From Streptomyces graminofaciens (GTDB lineage: Bacteria > Actinomycetota > Actinomycetes > Streptomycetales > Streptomycetaceae), in NCBI RefSeq assembly GCF_030294945.1, contig NZ_AP018448.1, forward strand, positions 2,170,001 to 2,234,000: a stretch of 64,000 bases of DNA, written 5' to 3'. Under the pieces are notes generated by a model, which was not told the DNA's origin, ran no database searches, and worked only from the letters and a program-made list of their open reading frames with translations. Made by a program: the position numbers and the translations under genes. Shown here piece after piece: positions 41,946 through 51,782 of this stretch. Each line of letters starts with the position of its first letter. Positions within the stretch are counted from its first letter, which is position 1.

Positions 41946-44459
41946 GTGACCCTCATCGATCAGCTGCCGCGGACCGCCGACCCCGACGCACTCTACGAAG
42001 CCTTCGAGTCGTGGGCCCAGGAGCGCGGTCTCACCCTCTACCCGCACCAGGAGGAGGCGCTCATCGAGGTGGTCTCCGGCGCGAACGTGATCGTGTCGAC
42101 GCCAACCGGCTCCGGCAAGAGCATGATCGCGGCGGGCGCACACTTCGCGGCGCTCGCCCGGGACGAGGTCACCTTTTACACGGCCCCGATCAAGGCGCTG
42201 GTCTCGGAGAAGTTCTTCGAGCTGTGCAAGATCTTCGGCACCGAGAACGTCGGCATGCTCACCGGCGACGCGTCCGTGAACGCCGACGCGCCCGTCATCT
42301 GTTGCACCGCCGAGGTGCTGGCGTCGATCGCGCTGCGCGACGGCAAGCACGCCGACGTCGGCCAGGTCGTGATGGACGAGTTCCACTTCTACGCGGAGGC
42401 GGACCGCGGCTGGGCCTGGCAGATCCCGATCCTGGAGCTGCCGCAGGCGCAGTTCATCCTGATGTCGGCGACGCTCGGCGACGTCTCGATGTTCGAGAAG
42501 GACCTCACCCGGCGCACCGGCCGCCCCACCTCGGTGGTCCGCTCGGCCACTCGTCCGGTGCCGCTCTCGTACGAGTACGTACTGACCCCGCTGACAGAGA
42601 CGCTCACGGAACTGCTCGCCACCAAGCAGGCTCCCGTCTACATCGTGCACTTCACGCAGGCACAGGCCGTGGAGCGGGCACAGGCGCTGATGAGCATCAA
42701 CATGTGCACGCGGGAGGAAAAGGACCAGATCGCCGAACTGATCGGCAACTTCCGGTTCACCACCAAGTTCGGCCGCAACCTCTCCCGTTACGTGCGGCAC
42801 GGCATCGGTGTGCATCACGCCGGCATGCTCCCCAAGTACCGGCGTCTGGTGGAGAAGCTGGCCCAGGCCGGTCTGCTGAAGGTCATCTGCGGCACGGACA
42901 CACTCGGCGTCGGCGTCAACGTCCCCATCCGTACGGTGCTGTTCACGGCCCTGACGAAGTACGACGGCAACCGGGTGCGGACGCTGCGTGCCCGTGAGTT
43001 CCACCAGATCGCGGGCCGCGCCGGGCGAGCCGGGTTCGACACGGCGGGCTACGTGGTGGGGCAGGCGCCCGAGCACGTCATCGAGAACGAGAAGGCACTC
43101 TCGAAGGCGGGCGACGACCCGAAGAAGCGCCGCAAGGTGGTGCGGAAGAAGGCGCCCGAGGGGTTCGTCGGCTGGACGGACAACACCTTCGAGAAGCTCA
43201 TCGCCTCCGAGCCCGAGCCGCTCACGTCCCGTTTCCGGGTGACGCACACGATGCTGCTGTCGGTGATCGCCCGTCCGGGCAACGCGTTCGAGGCGATGCG
43301 TCATCTGCTGGAGGACAACCACGAGCCGCGCAAGCAGCAGCTGCGGCACATCCGCCGCGCCATCGCCATCTACCGCTCGCTCCTCGACGGCGGCATCGTC
43401 GAGAAGCTCGACCAGCCGGACGCCGAGGGCCGCATCGTGCGCCTGACGGTCGATCTCCAGCAGGACTTCGCGCTCAACCAGCCACTGTCCACGTTCGCAC
43501 TGGCCGCGTTCGAGCTGCTGGACCCTGAATCGCCGTCGTACGCCCTCGACATGGTGTCCGTCGTCGAGTCGACGCTGGACGACCCGCGGCAGATCCTCGC
43601 CGCCCAGCAGAACAAGGCGCGCGGTGAGGCAGTGGCCGCGATGAAGGCGGACGGTGTCGAGTACGAGGAGCGCATGGAGCGGCTCCAGGAGGTCAGTTAC
43701 CCGAAGCCCCTGGAGGAGCTGCTCTTCCACGCGTACAACACGTACCGTAAGAGCCACCCCTGGGTCGGTGACCATCCGCTGTCGCCGAAGTCGGTGATCC
43801 GGGACATGTACGAACGGGCCATGTCCTTCACGGAGTTGACCTCCTACTACGAGCTGGCCCGCACCGAGGGCATCGTGCTGCGCTACCTCGCCGGCGCCTA
43901 CAAGGCCCTCGACCACACGGTCCCCGACGACCTGAAGTCGGACGACCTGGAGGATCTGATCGCCTGGCTCGGCGAGATGGTCCGGCAGGTCGACTCCAGC
44001 CTCCTCGACGAGTGGGAGCAACTGGCCAACCCAGAGGTGATGACGGCGGAGGAGGCCCAGGAGAAGGCCGACCAGGTCAAGCCGGTCACCTCCAACGCCC
44101 GTGCCTTCCGCGTCCTCGTCCGTAACGCCATGTTCCGCCGCGTCGAGCTCGCCGCCCTCGACCAGGTCGATGAGCTGGGCGAGCTGGACGCCGAGTCCGG
44201 CTGGGACGCCGAGCGGTGGGGCGAGGCGATGGACAAGTACTGGGACGAGTACGAGGAGCTGGGCACCGGTCCGGACGCCCGCGGTCCTCGGCTGCTGATG
44301 ATCGAGGAGGAGCCGCAGAACGGGCTGTGGCGCGTCCGGCAGACCTTCGCCGATCCCAACGGCGACCATGACTGGGGCATCAGCGCGGAGATCGACCTCA
44401 CGGCCTCCGACGCCGAGGGCCGTGCCGTCGTCCGAGTCACCGACGTCGGCCAGCTGTGA
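41946..44459 (+). CDS. Ski2-like DEAD/DEAH-box helicase with DUF3516-type C-terminus
   Basis: This 837-residue protein has Walker A STPTGSGKSMIAAGAHF, motif II VVMDEFHFYAEADRG (DExH), motif III LMSATL and motif VI HQIAGRAGRAGF. The C-terminal half, with many acidic helices, resembles the DUF3516 extension found in actinobacteria. It is probably an RNA helicase in RNA turnover or ribosome maturation. GTG 41946 starts the frame. The stop is 19 nt before the thioesterase start, so the two are probably co-transcribed. Confidence 0.85.
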   Translation: MTLIDQLPRTADPDALYEAFESWAQERGLTLYPHQEEALIEVVSGANVIVSTPTGSGKSMIAAGAHFAALARDEVTFYTAPIKALVSEKFFELCKIFGTENVGMLTGDASVNADAPVICCTAEVLASIALRDGKHADVGQVVMDEFHFYAEADRGWAWQIPILELPQAQFILMSATLGDVSMFEKDLTRRTGRPTSVVRSATRPVPLSYEYVLTPLTETLTELLATKQAPVYIVHFTQAQAVERAQALMSINMCTREEKDQIAELIGNFRFTTKFGRNLSRYVRHGIGVHHAGMLPKYRRLVEKLAQAGLLKVICGTDTLGVGVNVPIRTVLFTALTKYDGNRVRTLRAREFHQIAGRAGRAGFDTAGYVVGQAPEHVIENEKALSKAGDDPKKRRKVVRKKAPEGFVGWTDNTFEKLIASEPEPLTSRFRVTHTMLLSVIARPGNAFEAMRHLLEDNHEPRKQQLRHIRRAIAIYRSLLDGGIVEKLDQPDAEGRIVRLTVDLQQDFALNQPLSTFALAAFELLDPESPSYALDMVSVVESTLDDPRQILAAQQNKARGEAVAAMKADGVEYEERMERLQEVSYPKPLEELLFHAYNTYRKSHPWVGDHPLSPKSVIRDMYERAMSFTELTSYYELARTEGIVLRYLAGAYKALDHTVPDDLKSDDLEDLIAWLGEMVRQVDSSLLDEWEQLANPEVMTAEEAQEKADQVKPVTSNARAFRVLVRNAMFRRVELAALDQVDELGELDAESGWDAERWGEAMDKYWDEYEELGTGPDARGPRLLMIEEEPQNGLWRVRQTFADPNGDHDWGISAEIDLTASDAEGRAVVRVTDVGQL

Positions 44460-44478
44460 GCACAGGAGAGGCCAGCAC

Positions 44479-45354
44479 ATGACCACCAACGCCGCCGAGC
44501 GGCTCGTCGACCTGCTCGACCTGGAGCAGATCGAGGTCAACATCTTCCGCGGCCGCAGTCCGCAGGAGTCCCTGCAGCGGGTCTTCGGCGGCCAGGTGGC
44601 GGGCCAGGCCCTGGTGGCCGCCGGCCGCACCACGGAGGGCGACCGGCCGGTGCACTCGCTGCACGCGTACTTCCTTCGCCCGGGCCGTCCCGGGGTGCCG
44701 ATCGTGTACCAGGTCGAGCGGGTCCGCGACGGGCGGTCGTTCACCACGCGCCGGGTCACCGCCGTGCAGCAGGGCCGCACGATCTTCAATCTGACCGCCT
44801 CCTTTCACAAGCCTGAAGAGGGGAGCTTCGAGCACCAGTTGCCGCCGGCCCGCAAGGTGCCGGACCCCGAGTCGCTGCCGACGGTGACGCAGGAGATCAC
44901 CGAGCATCTGGGCTCGCTCCCCGAGCAGTTGGAGCGCATGGCCCGGCGTCAGCCCTTCGACATCCGGTATGTCGACCGGCTGCGCTGGACCCCCGAGGAG
45001 GTCGAGAACGCCGAGCCGCGCAGCGCGGTGTGGATGCGGGCCGTGGGTCCACTGGGCGACGACCCGCTGGTGCACACCTGCGCGCTGACGTACGCCAGCG
45101 ACATGACCCTCCTGGACGCCGTTCGCATCCCGGTGGAGCCCCTGTGGGGGCCGCGGGGCTTCGACATGGCGTCGCTGGACCACGCCATGTGGTTCCACCG
45201 GCCGTTCCGCGCGGACGAGTGGTTCCTGTACGACCAGGAGTCGCCGATCGCGGTGGGCGGGCGGGGGCTCGCCCGTGGCCGCATCTACGACCTGGAGGGG
45301 CGTCTGCTGGTCTCGGTCGTCCAGGAAGGGCTGTTCCGCAAGCTCGGTCCCTGA
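44479..45354 (+). CDS. tesB: Acyl-CoA thioesterase II (TesB)
   Basis: This 291-residue double-hotdog thioesterase hydrolyses acyl-CoA to free acid and CoA. RGRSPQESLQRVFGGQVAGQ and SLHAYFLRPGRPGVPIVY form the first hotdog. The catalytic set is spread over ALTYASDMTLLDAV (Asp), the SLDHAMWFHRPFRADEW block (Thr position occupied by Ser) and VVQEGLFR (Gln). ATG 44479 follows AGGAGAGG. The length is right for the family. Confidence 0.9.
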   Translation: MTTNAAERLVDLLDLEQIEVNIFRGRSPQESLQRVFGGQVAGQALVAAGRTTEGDRPVHSLHAYFLRPGRPGVPIVYQVERVRDGRSFTTRRVTAVQQGRTIFNLTASFHKPEEGSFEHQLPPARKVPDPESLPTVTQEITEHLGSLPEQLERMARRQPFDIRYVDRLRWTPEEVENAEPRSAVWMRAVGPLGDDPLVHTCALTYASDMTLLDAVRIPVEPLWGPRGFDMASLDHAMWFHRPFRADEWFLYDQESPIAVGGRGLARGRIYDLEGRLLVSVVQEGLFRKLGP

Positions 45355-45449
45355 GCCGGCGTTGCCGGGTGGCCCAACCGATTGTCGCCCTGCGTCTCAC
45401 CGGCTGCCGCTCTGCGCCTGGCCCCGGCCGGTGCGCGGGCCGTCGGCCG

Positions 45450-46556
45450 TCAGGGGTGTCTGCGGCGGAGCCAGCCGAGCAGACCGCGTCGTTCCGGTGC
45501 GTCGTGGGTCGTCGGGCGGTGTCGCTCCGGGCGCCGCACACCGTTCGGCAGGTCAGGTGCCGGTCGGAGCGCACCATGTGGCCGGCGTTCCTCCGGGCGC
45601 GGCTCGCTGTTCGGCAGGTGTGGCGCCGGCCGTGCCGCCACGACAAGGCGTGTCTCGTGCCGCGTGTCATGTGCTGAGCGTGCTTTGCCGGGCGGACGGG
45701 GCTTTTCGCCGCCGGGACGGGGCGCAGCCCGTCGGGTGCGTGCCTCGGCGAGGGACTGCCGTACATCCGCGCGCAGCCACTCGATCTCGTCGGGGTCGTC
45801 CGCCGTCATGATGCTCGCGGTGATCCGGGCGGCGGGTGATTCGGGTGTGGCCTGGTCGGCCCTGGCGGGCCGGTGGCGGTTCAAATAGGCCCGCTCATAG
45901 GGGTCCCGGACGATCTCGGCGACCTGGAGCGGATCGAGGAGTGAGGCCGAGGCGGCGGCTCGTGCCCAGGGGTCCTCGGTCTGCCTCAACAGGAACCCGA
46001 GGTGGCGGCCTCGCCAGTTTCGGGGGCGCAGGTCCAGGCCCGCGTCCAGCCTTTTGCGCAGCTCCTCCGGAATGCGGCCCTTGAGCAAATGGGTGTTCTT
46101 CTCGTCGGCCTTGAACTGCCGTAGTTCCTCCGCCAGATACAGCCAGACCACCGCCCGGTAGCGGTTCAGATAAAAGCGGACGGGCGCGATCAGTCCGAGG
46201 CGCGCGAAGCGGGTGAACTTGGCGGTCGTCACCTCCAGCAGTTCGGCGCCCGCTGTCGTACCCACGGCCTTGACCCGCTCCCGCAGCATCTCCGGGAAGC
46301 CTTGCTCGCCACGTAGCCGGTCGATCTCCGAGCGGGCGACCCGGCTGCCTCCTCCCCCGTCGTCGACGATTGTTCGTACACATCCCAGCTGGACGGCCAG
46401 GTCGAACTCGCCTCGTTTCAGGACCAGTTCTCGTGCGGCGCGGCTCTGTGACACCGTGGCTCCGGTCGCCCCGGCCGGTACCGGGGCGACGGTCGACGGA
46501 GTGGGCTTGGTGGACACGGCAGGCGTCGCGGGTTGTGTGATGGTGTTGCCGGACAT
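45450..46556 (-). CDS. DUF6397-like protein
   Basis: This 368-residue soluble protein has a central alpha-helical region (RGEFDLAVQLGCVRTIVDDG, FYLNRYRAVVWLYLAEELRQ and DPYERAYLNRHRP) that looks like a helix-turn-helix-like domain. A long basic, Pro/Arg-rich disordered tail follows and ends RRGLLGWLRRRHP. It resembles DUF6397 from memory. ATG 46556 is preceded by GGGGGAG; the frame extends to 46637 without a site. Function unknown. Confidence 0.6.
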   Translation of the reverse strand: MSGNTITQPATPAVSTKPTPSTVAPVPAGATGATVSQSRAARELVLKRGEFDLAVQLGCVRTIVDDGGGGSRVARSEIDRLRGEQGFPEMLRERVKAVGTTAGAELLEVTTAKFTRFARLGLIAPVRFYLNRYRAVVWLYLAEELRQFKADEKNTHLLKGRIPEELRKRLDAGLDLRPRNWRGRHLGFLLRQTEDPWARAAASASLLDPLQVAEIVRDPYERAYLNRHRPARADQATPESPAARITASIMTADDPDEIEWLRADVRQSLAEARTRRAAPRPGGEKPRPPGKARSAHDTRHETRLVVAARPAPHLPNSEPRPEERRPHGALRPAPDLPNGVRRPERHRPTTHDAPERRGLLGWLRRRHP

Positions 46557-46684
46557 GGTGGTTCTCCCCCCTGCGGTGATGGGCTCACGCTGGTTCGCGC
46601 TCGCCTCGGGAAAAACCGTAGCCCGTTCGTCGGACATCGTGGCGGGCCTGTGGATAACTCAGCCGCCCCTAGGAAAGCAGCAGG

Positions 46685-47098
46685 TCAGAGGTCCAGCGCG
46701 GAAGCCCGCTCGGGCTGTCGCTCGTCCACTCCGAGGTGCTCGCCCACGCGATTGACGAGAAGGGTCATCTCGTAGGCGATGTGGCCGATGTCGGCCTCCG
46801 CGGCGCTGAGGACGCACAGGCAGCTGCCCGAGCCGGCCGCGGTGACGAAGAGCACCGCGTCGTCGAACTCGATCATCGTCTGGCGTACGCGACCGGCACC
46901 GAAGTGATGTCCCGAGCCCTTGGCCAGGCTGTGCAGTCCGGAGGAGACCGCGGCGAGGTGTTCGGCGTCCTCGCGCCTGAGGCCGGTACTCACCCCCGTC
47001 ACCAGTCCGTCGGTGGACAGCACCAGTGCGTGCCGTATGGGTTCGACGCGCTCGGCCAGGTCGTCAAGGAGCCAGCCGAGTCCCGCGTTCTGCGCCAT
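46685..47098 (-). CDS. Roadblock/LC7-domain protein (CvnB-like), extra copy
   Basis: This 137-residue roadblock fold protein has LGWLLDDLAERVEPIRHALV, LSTDGLVTGVSTGLRREDAE, HLAAVSSGLHSLAKGSG and the C-terminal helix YEMTLLVNRVGEHLGVDERQ. It is close in sequence to the conservon roadblock protein at 48740-49174. It lies downstream of the conservon GTPase, separated by about 340 bp. It may work with the same GTPase or be a leftover of a second conservon. Confidence 0.8.
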   Translation of the reverse strand: MAQNAGLGWLLDDLAERVEPIRHALVLSTDGLVTGVSTGLRREDAEHLAAVSSGLHSLAKGSGHHFGAGRVRQTMIEFDDAVLFVTAAGSGSCLCVLSAAEADIGHIAYEMTLLVNRVGEHLGVDERQPERASALDL

Positions 47099-47442
47099 CG
47101 TTTCGTTCTCCCCGTTTCGTCGGTCCTTCTGTCCGGAGGACCCGACGGTTCAGCCTTCCCCACCGTCGCCGCACGGGCAAGCGGGACAGAGGTATGGCCA
47201 AGAAGATGACCGACAAGGCATGCCAGGCCCTCGGTTTCACAAGGAATTCGCGCCTGTGCAGGGTCAGTTGTGAGTTCCTGTGACCGTCCGCATGTCACAC
47301 CGATCTGGTTCTTGCCGGACGACACGACATGCGCCTCGGCACCGGCAAGGCCAGTGTCAAGGGAGTGATTCGGCCAGGAACGGCGAGGTCGGCCGGACAG
47401 CAGCAGGCTGCGGTGCCCGGCCGGGCCGTTTTCCTCCCGGGC
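47099..47442. other. Intergenic between extra roadblock gene and cvnD
   Basis: No supported gene. A 29-codon plus-strand frame at 47194-47283 (MAKKMTDKACQALGFTRNSR then LCRVSCEFL) has three cysteines but only a weak, too-close ribosome site. I treat it as unproven. Confidence 0.35.
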
Positions 47443-48048
47443 TCAGCCCACGGAGTCGAGCAGCCGGGCGGTGTGCATCCGCCCCGCGTACTCGACGAGC
47501 CGTATCAGCACTTCCTTCCCGGAGTCGCGGTCACGTGCGTCACAGAGCACCACGGGCGTGCCACGGTCGAGGTCCAGGGCGCGTGACACGTCCTGGGCGC
47601 CGTAGGAACGGGATCCCGCGAAGCAGTTGACGGCCACCACGAACGGGATGTGCCGGTGCTCGAAGTAGTCGACCGCCGGGAAGCAGTCCTGGAGGCGTCG
47701 GGTGTCCGCGAGGACGACGGCTCCGAGAGCCCCTTGTGCCAACTCGTCCCAAAGGAACCAGAACCTGTCCTGCCCCGGGGTGCCGAACAGGTAGAGCGAG
47801 AGGCCCGACCTGATGGTGATCCTGCCGAAGTCCATGGCCACGGTCGTGGTGACCTTCTGGTCCACCCCGTCGGTGTCGTCCACCGACTGGCCCGCCTCGC
47901 TCAGCAGTTCCTCGGTACGCAGCGGCTTGATCTCGCTGACCGCGCCGACCATGGTGGTCTTGCCCACGCCGAACCCACCGGCGACAAGGATCTTCAATGC
48001 CAGGGCGCCCGTGTCCCCATCTGCGGCATCGGAGTGTTCGGAGACCAT
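47443..48048 (-). CDS. Conservon small GTPase CvnD
   Basis: This 201-residue Ras-like GTPase of the MglA/conservon type has P-loop VAGGFGVGKTTMVGAV, switch II LFGTPGQDRFWFLWDEL and base-recognition region VVAVNCFAGS in place of NKxD. Conservons are proposed membrane-associated, G-protein-like signalling complexes that affect development. It is the last gene of the set but is separated from cvnC by about 254 bp, an unusually long gap, so it may have its own promoter. Confidence 0.85.
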   Translation of the reverse strand: MVSEHSDAADGDTGALALKILVAGGFGVGKTTMVGAVSEIKPLRTEELLSEAGQSVDDTDGVDQKVTTTVAMDFGRITIRSGLSLYLFGTPGQDRFWFLWDELAQGALGAVVLADTRRLQDCFPAVDYFEHRHIPFVVAVNCFAGSRSYGAQDVSRALDLDRGTPVVLCDARDRDSGKEVLIRLVEYAGRMHTARLLDSVG

Positions 48049-48302
48049 CGATCACTTCTCTCGGAATAGTCGGCAACAGCGGGACGGTGGGCATCAGTCG
48101 GTGCGGAACGGTGTCGGCACAGGGAGAGCGATCCGGTACGACTGTCGGAAGAAGTCTGTGGAGTATGAAGTCAGCATCATGGTGACTGTCATTCGTCTCG
48201 GGGCTGTTGGACCGCTATTTCCCTGCACCGATCGCCTTGTGCCCGTTCGGTGCCCGGTTGGGTGCGCAAGTCGGTACGGGACAGCCCCGTGTGGTCGTTC
48301 AT

Positions 48303-48743
48303 CTAGAGCGCCCTCAGCCCTTCGATCACCTCGCGCAGGATCCGTTCGTCGGGAAGCTGGGCGGGCGGTACCGGGCGGCTGACGGTGACGCAGCCCAGTT
48401 CCAGCAGGTCGCCGAGGAGGACGCGCACCACTCCGACAGGCAGGTCGGCGCCCGCCGCGAGTTCGGCGACCGACTGGGTCTCGGTACGGCACAGTTCGAT
48501 CAGCGTCAGGTGTTCCGGTCCGAGCGAGGTGTCGTCGTCCGCGGCGGGTGCGCCGGTGTCCAGCGACACCAGCGCGATCAGGTCGAACCGGACCCCGGTG
48601 GGGCCGGGTTGGGTACGTCCGCCCGTCATCGCGTACGGGCGGACGAGTGGCCCGGCCTCGTGGTCGTACCACTGGCTGCCCGGCGTCCGGTCTTCGGCGC
48701 CTGTGCTGTCCTCGGTCATGGGCGCGAGCCGTCCCCGGTTCAT
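48303..48743 (-). CDS. Conservon protein CvnC (DUF742)
   Basis: This 146-residue protein has a winged-helix-like core (LTLIELCRTETQSVAELAAG, DLPVGVVRVLLGDLLELGCV) typical of DUF742. It begins with VRPYAMTGGRTQPGP, the hallmark of the family. ATG 48743 overlaps the cvnB stop (ATGA), so it is translated with it. It links the roadblock protein and the GTPase in conservon complexes, as far as is known. Confidence 0.85.
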   Translation of the reverse strand: MNRGRLAPMTEDSTGAEDRTPGSQWYDHEAGPLVRPYAMTGGRTQPGPTGVRFDLIALVSLDTGAPAADDDTSLGPEHLTLIELCRTETQSVAELAAGADLPVGVVRVLLGDLLELGCVTVSRPVPPAQLPDERILREVIEGLRAL

Positions 48744-49174
48744 CCGGCCGGGGGCCGCGCGGTGGCGCGGGGCGGGGTGTAGAGGTGCTCCCCGACACGC
48801 TTCACCAATCGGGCCATCTCGTACCCGACCAGGCCGATGTCGGCAGTGATGGCGGTGAGCACGGCGAGGCAGGAGCCATCCCCGGCGGCCGCCACGAACA
48901 GGAAGCCGTCGTCCATCTCCACCATGGTCTGCCGCACACCGCCGGCGCCGAAGTGGCGGCCGGCGCCCTTGGCCAGGCTGTGGAAGCCGGAGGCGACGGC
49001 GGCGAGGTGCTCGGCGTCCTCACGCTTGAGGCCCGTGGATGAGCCGACGGCGAGTCCGTCGTTGGAGAGCACCACGGCGTGCCGTACCTCGTGCACACGC
49101 AGCACCAAGTCATCGAGCAGCCAGTCGAGTTCACCGGACCGCTCGGTGGCCATGATGCTCGGGTCCTGGATCAT
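48740..49174 (-). CDS. Conservon roadblock/LC7 protein CvnB
   Basis: This 144-residue protein has LDWLLDDLVLRVHEVRHAVV, SNDGLAVGSSTGLKREDAEH and GYEMARLVKRVGEHL. Roadblock proteins bind the small GTPase of the conservon and may act as its activator. Both ends overlap neighbouring genes by 4 nt (ATGA), which ties cvnA, cvnB and cvnC into one translational unit. Confidence 0.9.
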   Translation of the reverse strand: MIQDPSIMATERSGELDWLLDDLVLRVHEVRHAVVLSNDGLAVGSSTGLKREDAEHLAAVASGFHSLAKGAGRHFGAGGVRQTMVEMDDGFLFVAAAGDGSCLAVLTAITADIGLVGYEMARLVKRVGEHLYTPPRATARPPAG

Positions 49175-51696
49175 GCGGGGTCTCCTTCGCTGCTGTCGCT
49201 GCCCGGGGCCGGGCGAGAAGTGGCGCCGCGGCCGGGCGCCCTGCCGCCGCCGCGTGCCCAGCCGTCGCGGTAGGCCGTCATACGGTCCCTTACGAGTTCG
49301 GGGGTGCGCCCGTCGTCCGTGTGCGGGTCCGCCTCCGACGAGGGTTCCTCGCTGCGCTGTGCGCGCAGTTGGGGTGCGAGGTTGGCCTGGCGTACGCGGC
49401 GCGGCAGTTCGTCGGTGTTCTCCGGCTCCTGCGGGGGGCGGTGCAGCCGCAGGGTGGTGACACCGGGGGGCGGGGGTTCGGGGGTGCCGTGCACGGAAGT
49501 GTCTGCGATCGGGGCCACGAGGGCGGGCCGCTTCGCGGACTGCTCGACGGGCTCCTGGTGCGGAGCGGCGGGCACGCGCGCGTACTCGCGTTCCGCGGGC
49601 TGCCCGGCTTCGGCGGCGGGGCGGATGGAACGTTCCGCCGCCCCGCTGTGGAGCAGGGCGATGGGGAGGAGGACGACCGCGGTGGTGCCTCCGTACGGGG
49701 AGGTCCGCAAATGGACCTTGATGTCGTGCCGGGACGCGAGCCTGCTGACGACGAACAGGCCGAGCCGGTCACTGTCGAACAGGTCGAGGGCTTCGGACTG
49801 CTCTATGCGGCGGTTGGCCTCGGTGAGCGTCTCCTTGCCCATGCCGAGGCCCCGGTCCTCGACCTCGACGGCGTAGCCGTTGCCGACGGGTTCGCCGGTG
49901 ATCCGCACGCGCGTGTGAGGCGGCGAGAACTGGGCGGCGTTCTCCACGAGTTCGGCGAGGAGGTGGGTGAGGTCGGCGACGGCGGCGCCGGCGATCTGGG
50001 CCTCGGGGAGTTGTCGTACCTCCACGCGCGCGTAGTCCTCGATTTCGGAGACTGCCGCGCGGACGACGTTGGTCAGGGAGACCGGCATGCGCCAGGCGCG
50101 GCCGGGTGCGGCTCCGGAGAGGATGATCAGGCTCTCCGCGTGGCGCCGCATACGGGTGGTGAGGTGGTCGAGACGGAACAGGTCGCTGAGTTCGTCCGGG
50201 TCGTCAGATCTGCGTTCCATGCTGTCCAGCAGGTTCAGCTGGCGGTGCACGAGGACCTGGCTGCGTCGGGCGAGGTTGACGAAGACGCCGGAGATGCCGC
50301 TGGCCAGCTCGGCGCGTTCGACCGCGGCGCGGAGGGCGGCCCGGTGGACGATGCCGAGCGCCTCGGCGACCTGCCCTGTCTCGTCCTCGGCGGCCGGCCC
50401 GGACGGCGCCTCATAGTCGACGTCGATCTCCTCACCGGCCCTCAGCTTCCGCATGGCGTACGGGAGTTTGCGGCGGGCGATCTCCAGGGCGGTGTTGCGC
50501 AGGCTGACCAGCTCCACGACGAGGCCGCGTCCGATGCGTACGGAGATGACGAGTGACGCGGCGACAGCGGCGAGACCGAGCAGCACGGCGGCGCCGGCCG
50601 GGGTGAGCAGACCGCGGGTGAAGGGGTCGGCCCGGTCGGCGACTCCGCGTCCGGCGTCGGCCTCGATGGCTCGCATGTCGTCCTGCACGCGCGCGTGGAC
50701 GGTGTTCCAGGCGGCCTCGGGTGCGGCGGCAAGCGGTTTCGTGCCGGGGCGGCTCGTGAGCGCCTTGTCCTCGGCCGCGACGACAGCGGCGTACGCGCTG
50801 CCCTCGGAGAGTTCCCGCCAGGCGGCCTGCTCGGGGCCGCGCAGATCCGCCGCGGCGGATTCGGTGAGGACGCGGCGGGTGTCGACGGCACCGGTGAACA
50901 GGCGCAGTCGCTCCCCGTCGAGGGTCCCGGCGAGGCGGGCGCCGGACAGGACGGCGTCCTCCTGGGCCAGGGACTCGCCGGCGCGGGAGAATTCGAGCAG
51001 CACGCGCGCGTCGGAACCGAGTTCGGCGTCCTGGATGCCGGTGAGCGCGCCGCCCACGCCGAACGCCGTGGCGATGGTTTTGGTGTACCGCTCGTACGTC
51101 TCGGCCCACCCGGTGCGGCGGTCGACGACGGAGGTGCGCAGGGAGCGCAGTTGCTCGGCGCGGGAGACGAAGGTGTCGAGACGTTCCGCCACTCCGGAGG
51201 GCAGGTCGGTGCCGTCGGCGACGGTGTGCCGGTCGCCCAGGCGCAGCGCGGCGACGGCCCGGTCGGTGTGCCGCGAGAGCGTCTTCAGTTCGTTCTCCCG
51301 CTCGGCGGAGGGCTTGGTGGCGTACCGGACGGCTGCGACGCGCTCGGCCTGGATCGCGGCGACGGCCGCCGCCACGGGGCCGCGCACGGTGGTGTCGACG
51401 CGCTGCAACTGCCGGAGGCGTGCCACGTCCTGGGCGGTGGTGACGGTGGCGTACGCCCACAGGGCGAGCAGAGAGATGACGGGCACCATCAACAGGCAGA
51501 CGATCTTGGCCCGGACGGTGCGGGGGCGTATGTGCCATCCCGCGCGCGCGGGTGGCCCGGTCGTCGGTGTGCCTGTGTTGTCGTCGGGGTCGGGGCGCTC
51601 GTCGGCCGGAGGGCCGGCGTGGGCGCGGCGGCCGCGCACCGGTGGCTGGGACGGCGTCCGGGCATCGGTGGTCGAGGTCCTTCGGGGGGTACGCAT
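49171..51696 (-). CDS. Conservon sensor kinase-like protein CvnA
   Basis: This 841-residue membrane protein has a first helix (IVCLLMVPVISLLALWAYAT), then an extracytoplasmic NIT-like helical sensor domain. A second helix (LLTPAGAAVLLGLAAVAASL) and a HAMP-like linker follow. The GHKL ATPase has N-box LLAELVENAAQFSPPHT, G1 EVEDRGLGMG and a G2 block with DSDRLGLFVVSRLA. A Pro-rich 170-residue tail is predicted disordered. No strong H-box histidine is obvious, as is usual for CvnA. ATG 51696 abuts GAGGAGG. Confidence 0.85.
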   Translation of the reverse strand: MRTPRRTSTTDARTPSQPPVRGRRAHAGPPADERPDPDDNTGTPTTGPPARAGWHIRPRTVRAKIVCLLMVPVISLLALWAYATVTTAQDVARLRQLQRVDTTVRGPVAAAVAAIQAERVAAVRYATKPSAERENELKTLSRHTDRAVAALRLGDRHTVADGTDLPSGVAERLDTFVSRAEQLRSLRTSVVDRRTGWAETYERYTKTIATAFGVGGALTGIQDAELGSDARVLLEFSRAGESLAQEDAVLSGARLAGTLDGERLRLFTGAVDTRRVLTESAAADLRGPEQAAWRELSEGSAYAAVVAAEDKALTSRPGTKPLAAAPEAAWNTVHARVQDDMRAIEADAGRGVADRADPFTRGLLTPAGAAVLLGLAAVAASLVISVRIGRGLVVELVSLRNTALEIARRKLPYAMRKLRAGEEIDVDYEAPSGPAAEDETGQVAEALGIVHRAALRAAVERAELASGISGVFVNLARRSQVLVHRQLNLLDSMERRSDDPDELSDLFRLDHLTTRMRRHAESLIILSGAAPGRAWRMPVSLTNVVRAAVSEIEDYARVEVRQLPEAQIAGAAVADLTHLLAELVENAAQFSPPHTRVRITGEPVGNGYAVEVEDRGLGMGKETLTEANRRIEQSEALDLFDSDRLGLFVVSRLASRHDIKVHLRTSPYGGTTAVVLLPIALLHSGAAERSIRPAAEAGQPAEREYARVPAAPHQEPVEQSAKRPALVAPIADTSVHGTPEPPPPGVTTLRLHRPPQEPENTDELPRRVRQANLAPQLRAQRSEEPSSEADPHTDDGRTPELVRDRMTAYRDGWARGGGRAPGRGATSRPAPGSDSSEGDPA

Positions 51697-51782
51697 GGCC
51701 TCCTCGATCGGAGTGGTTCTGGCGCGCTCTCGGGCCGCCTCGGGCGCGGCTGAGGGTGTTGTGAAAGTGCCGCTCACACCCC

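Noticed and set aside
38316-44789. A 2,157-codon open frame on the minus strand across the ABC exporter, DUF5709-like and helicase genes
   Set aside because: It is the antisense shadow of GC-rich genes whose plus-strand products have clear motifs; its translation is low-complexity and matches no fold.
47194-47283. 29-codon Cys-containing frame as a small peptide gene
   Set aside because: The ribosome site is too close to the ATG and codon bias is weak; nothing nearby would process it.
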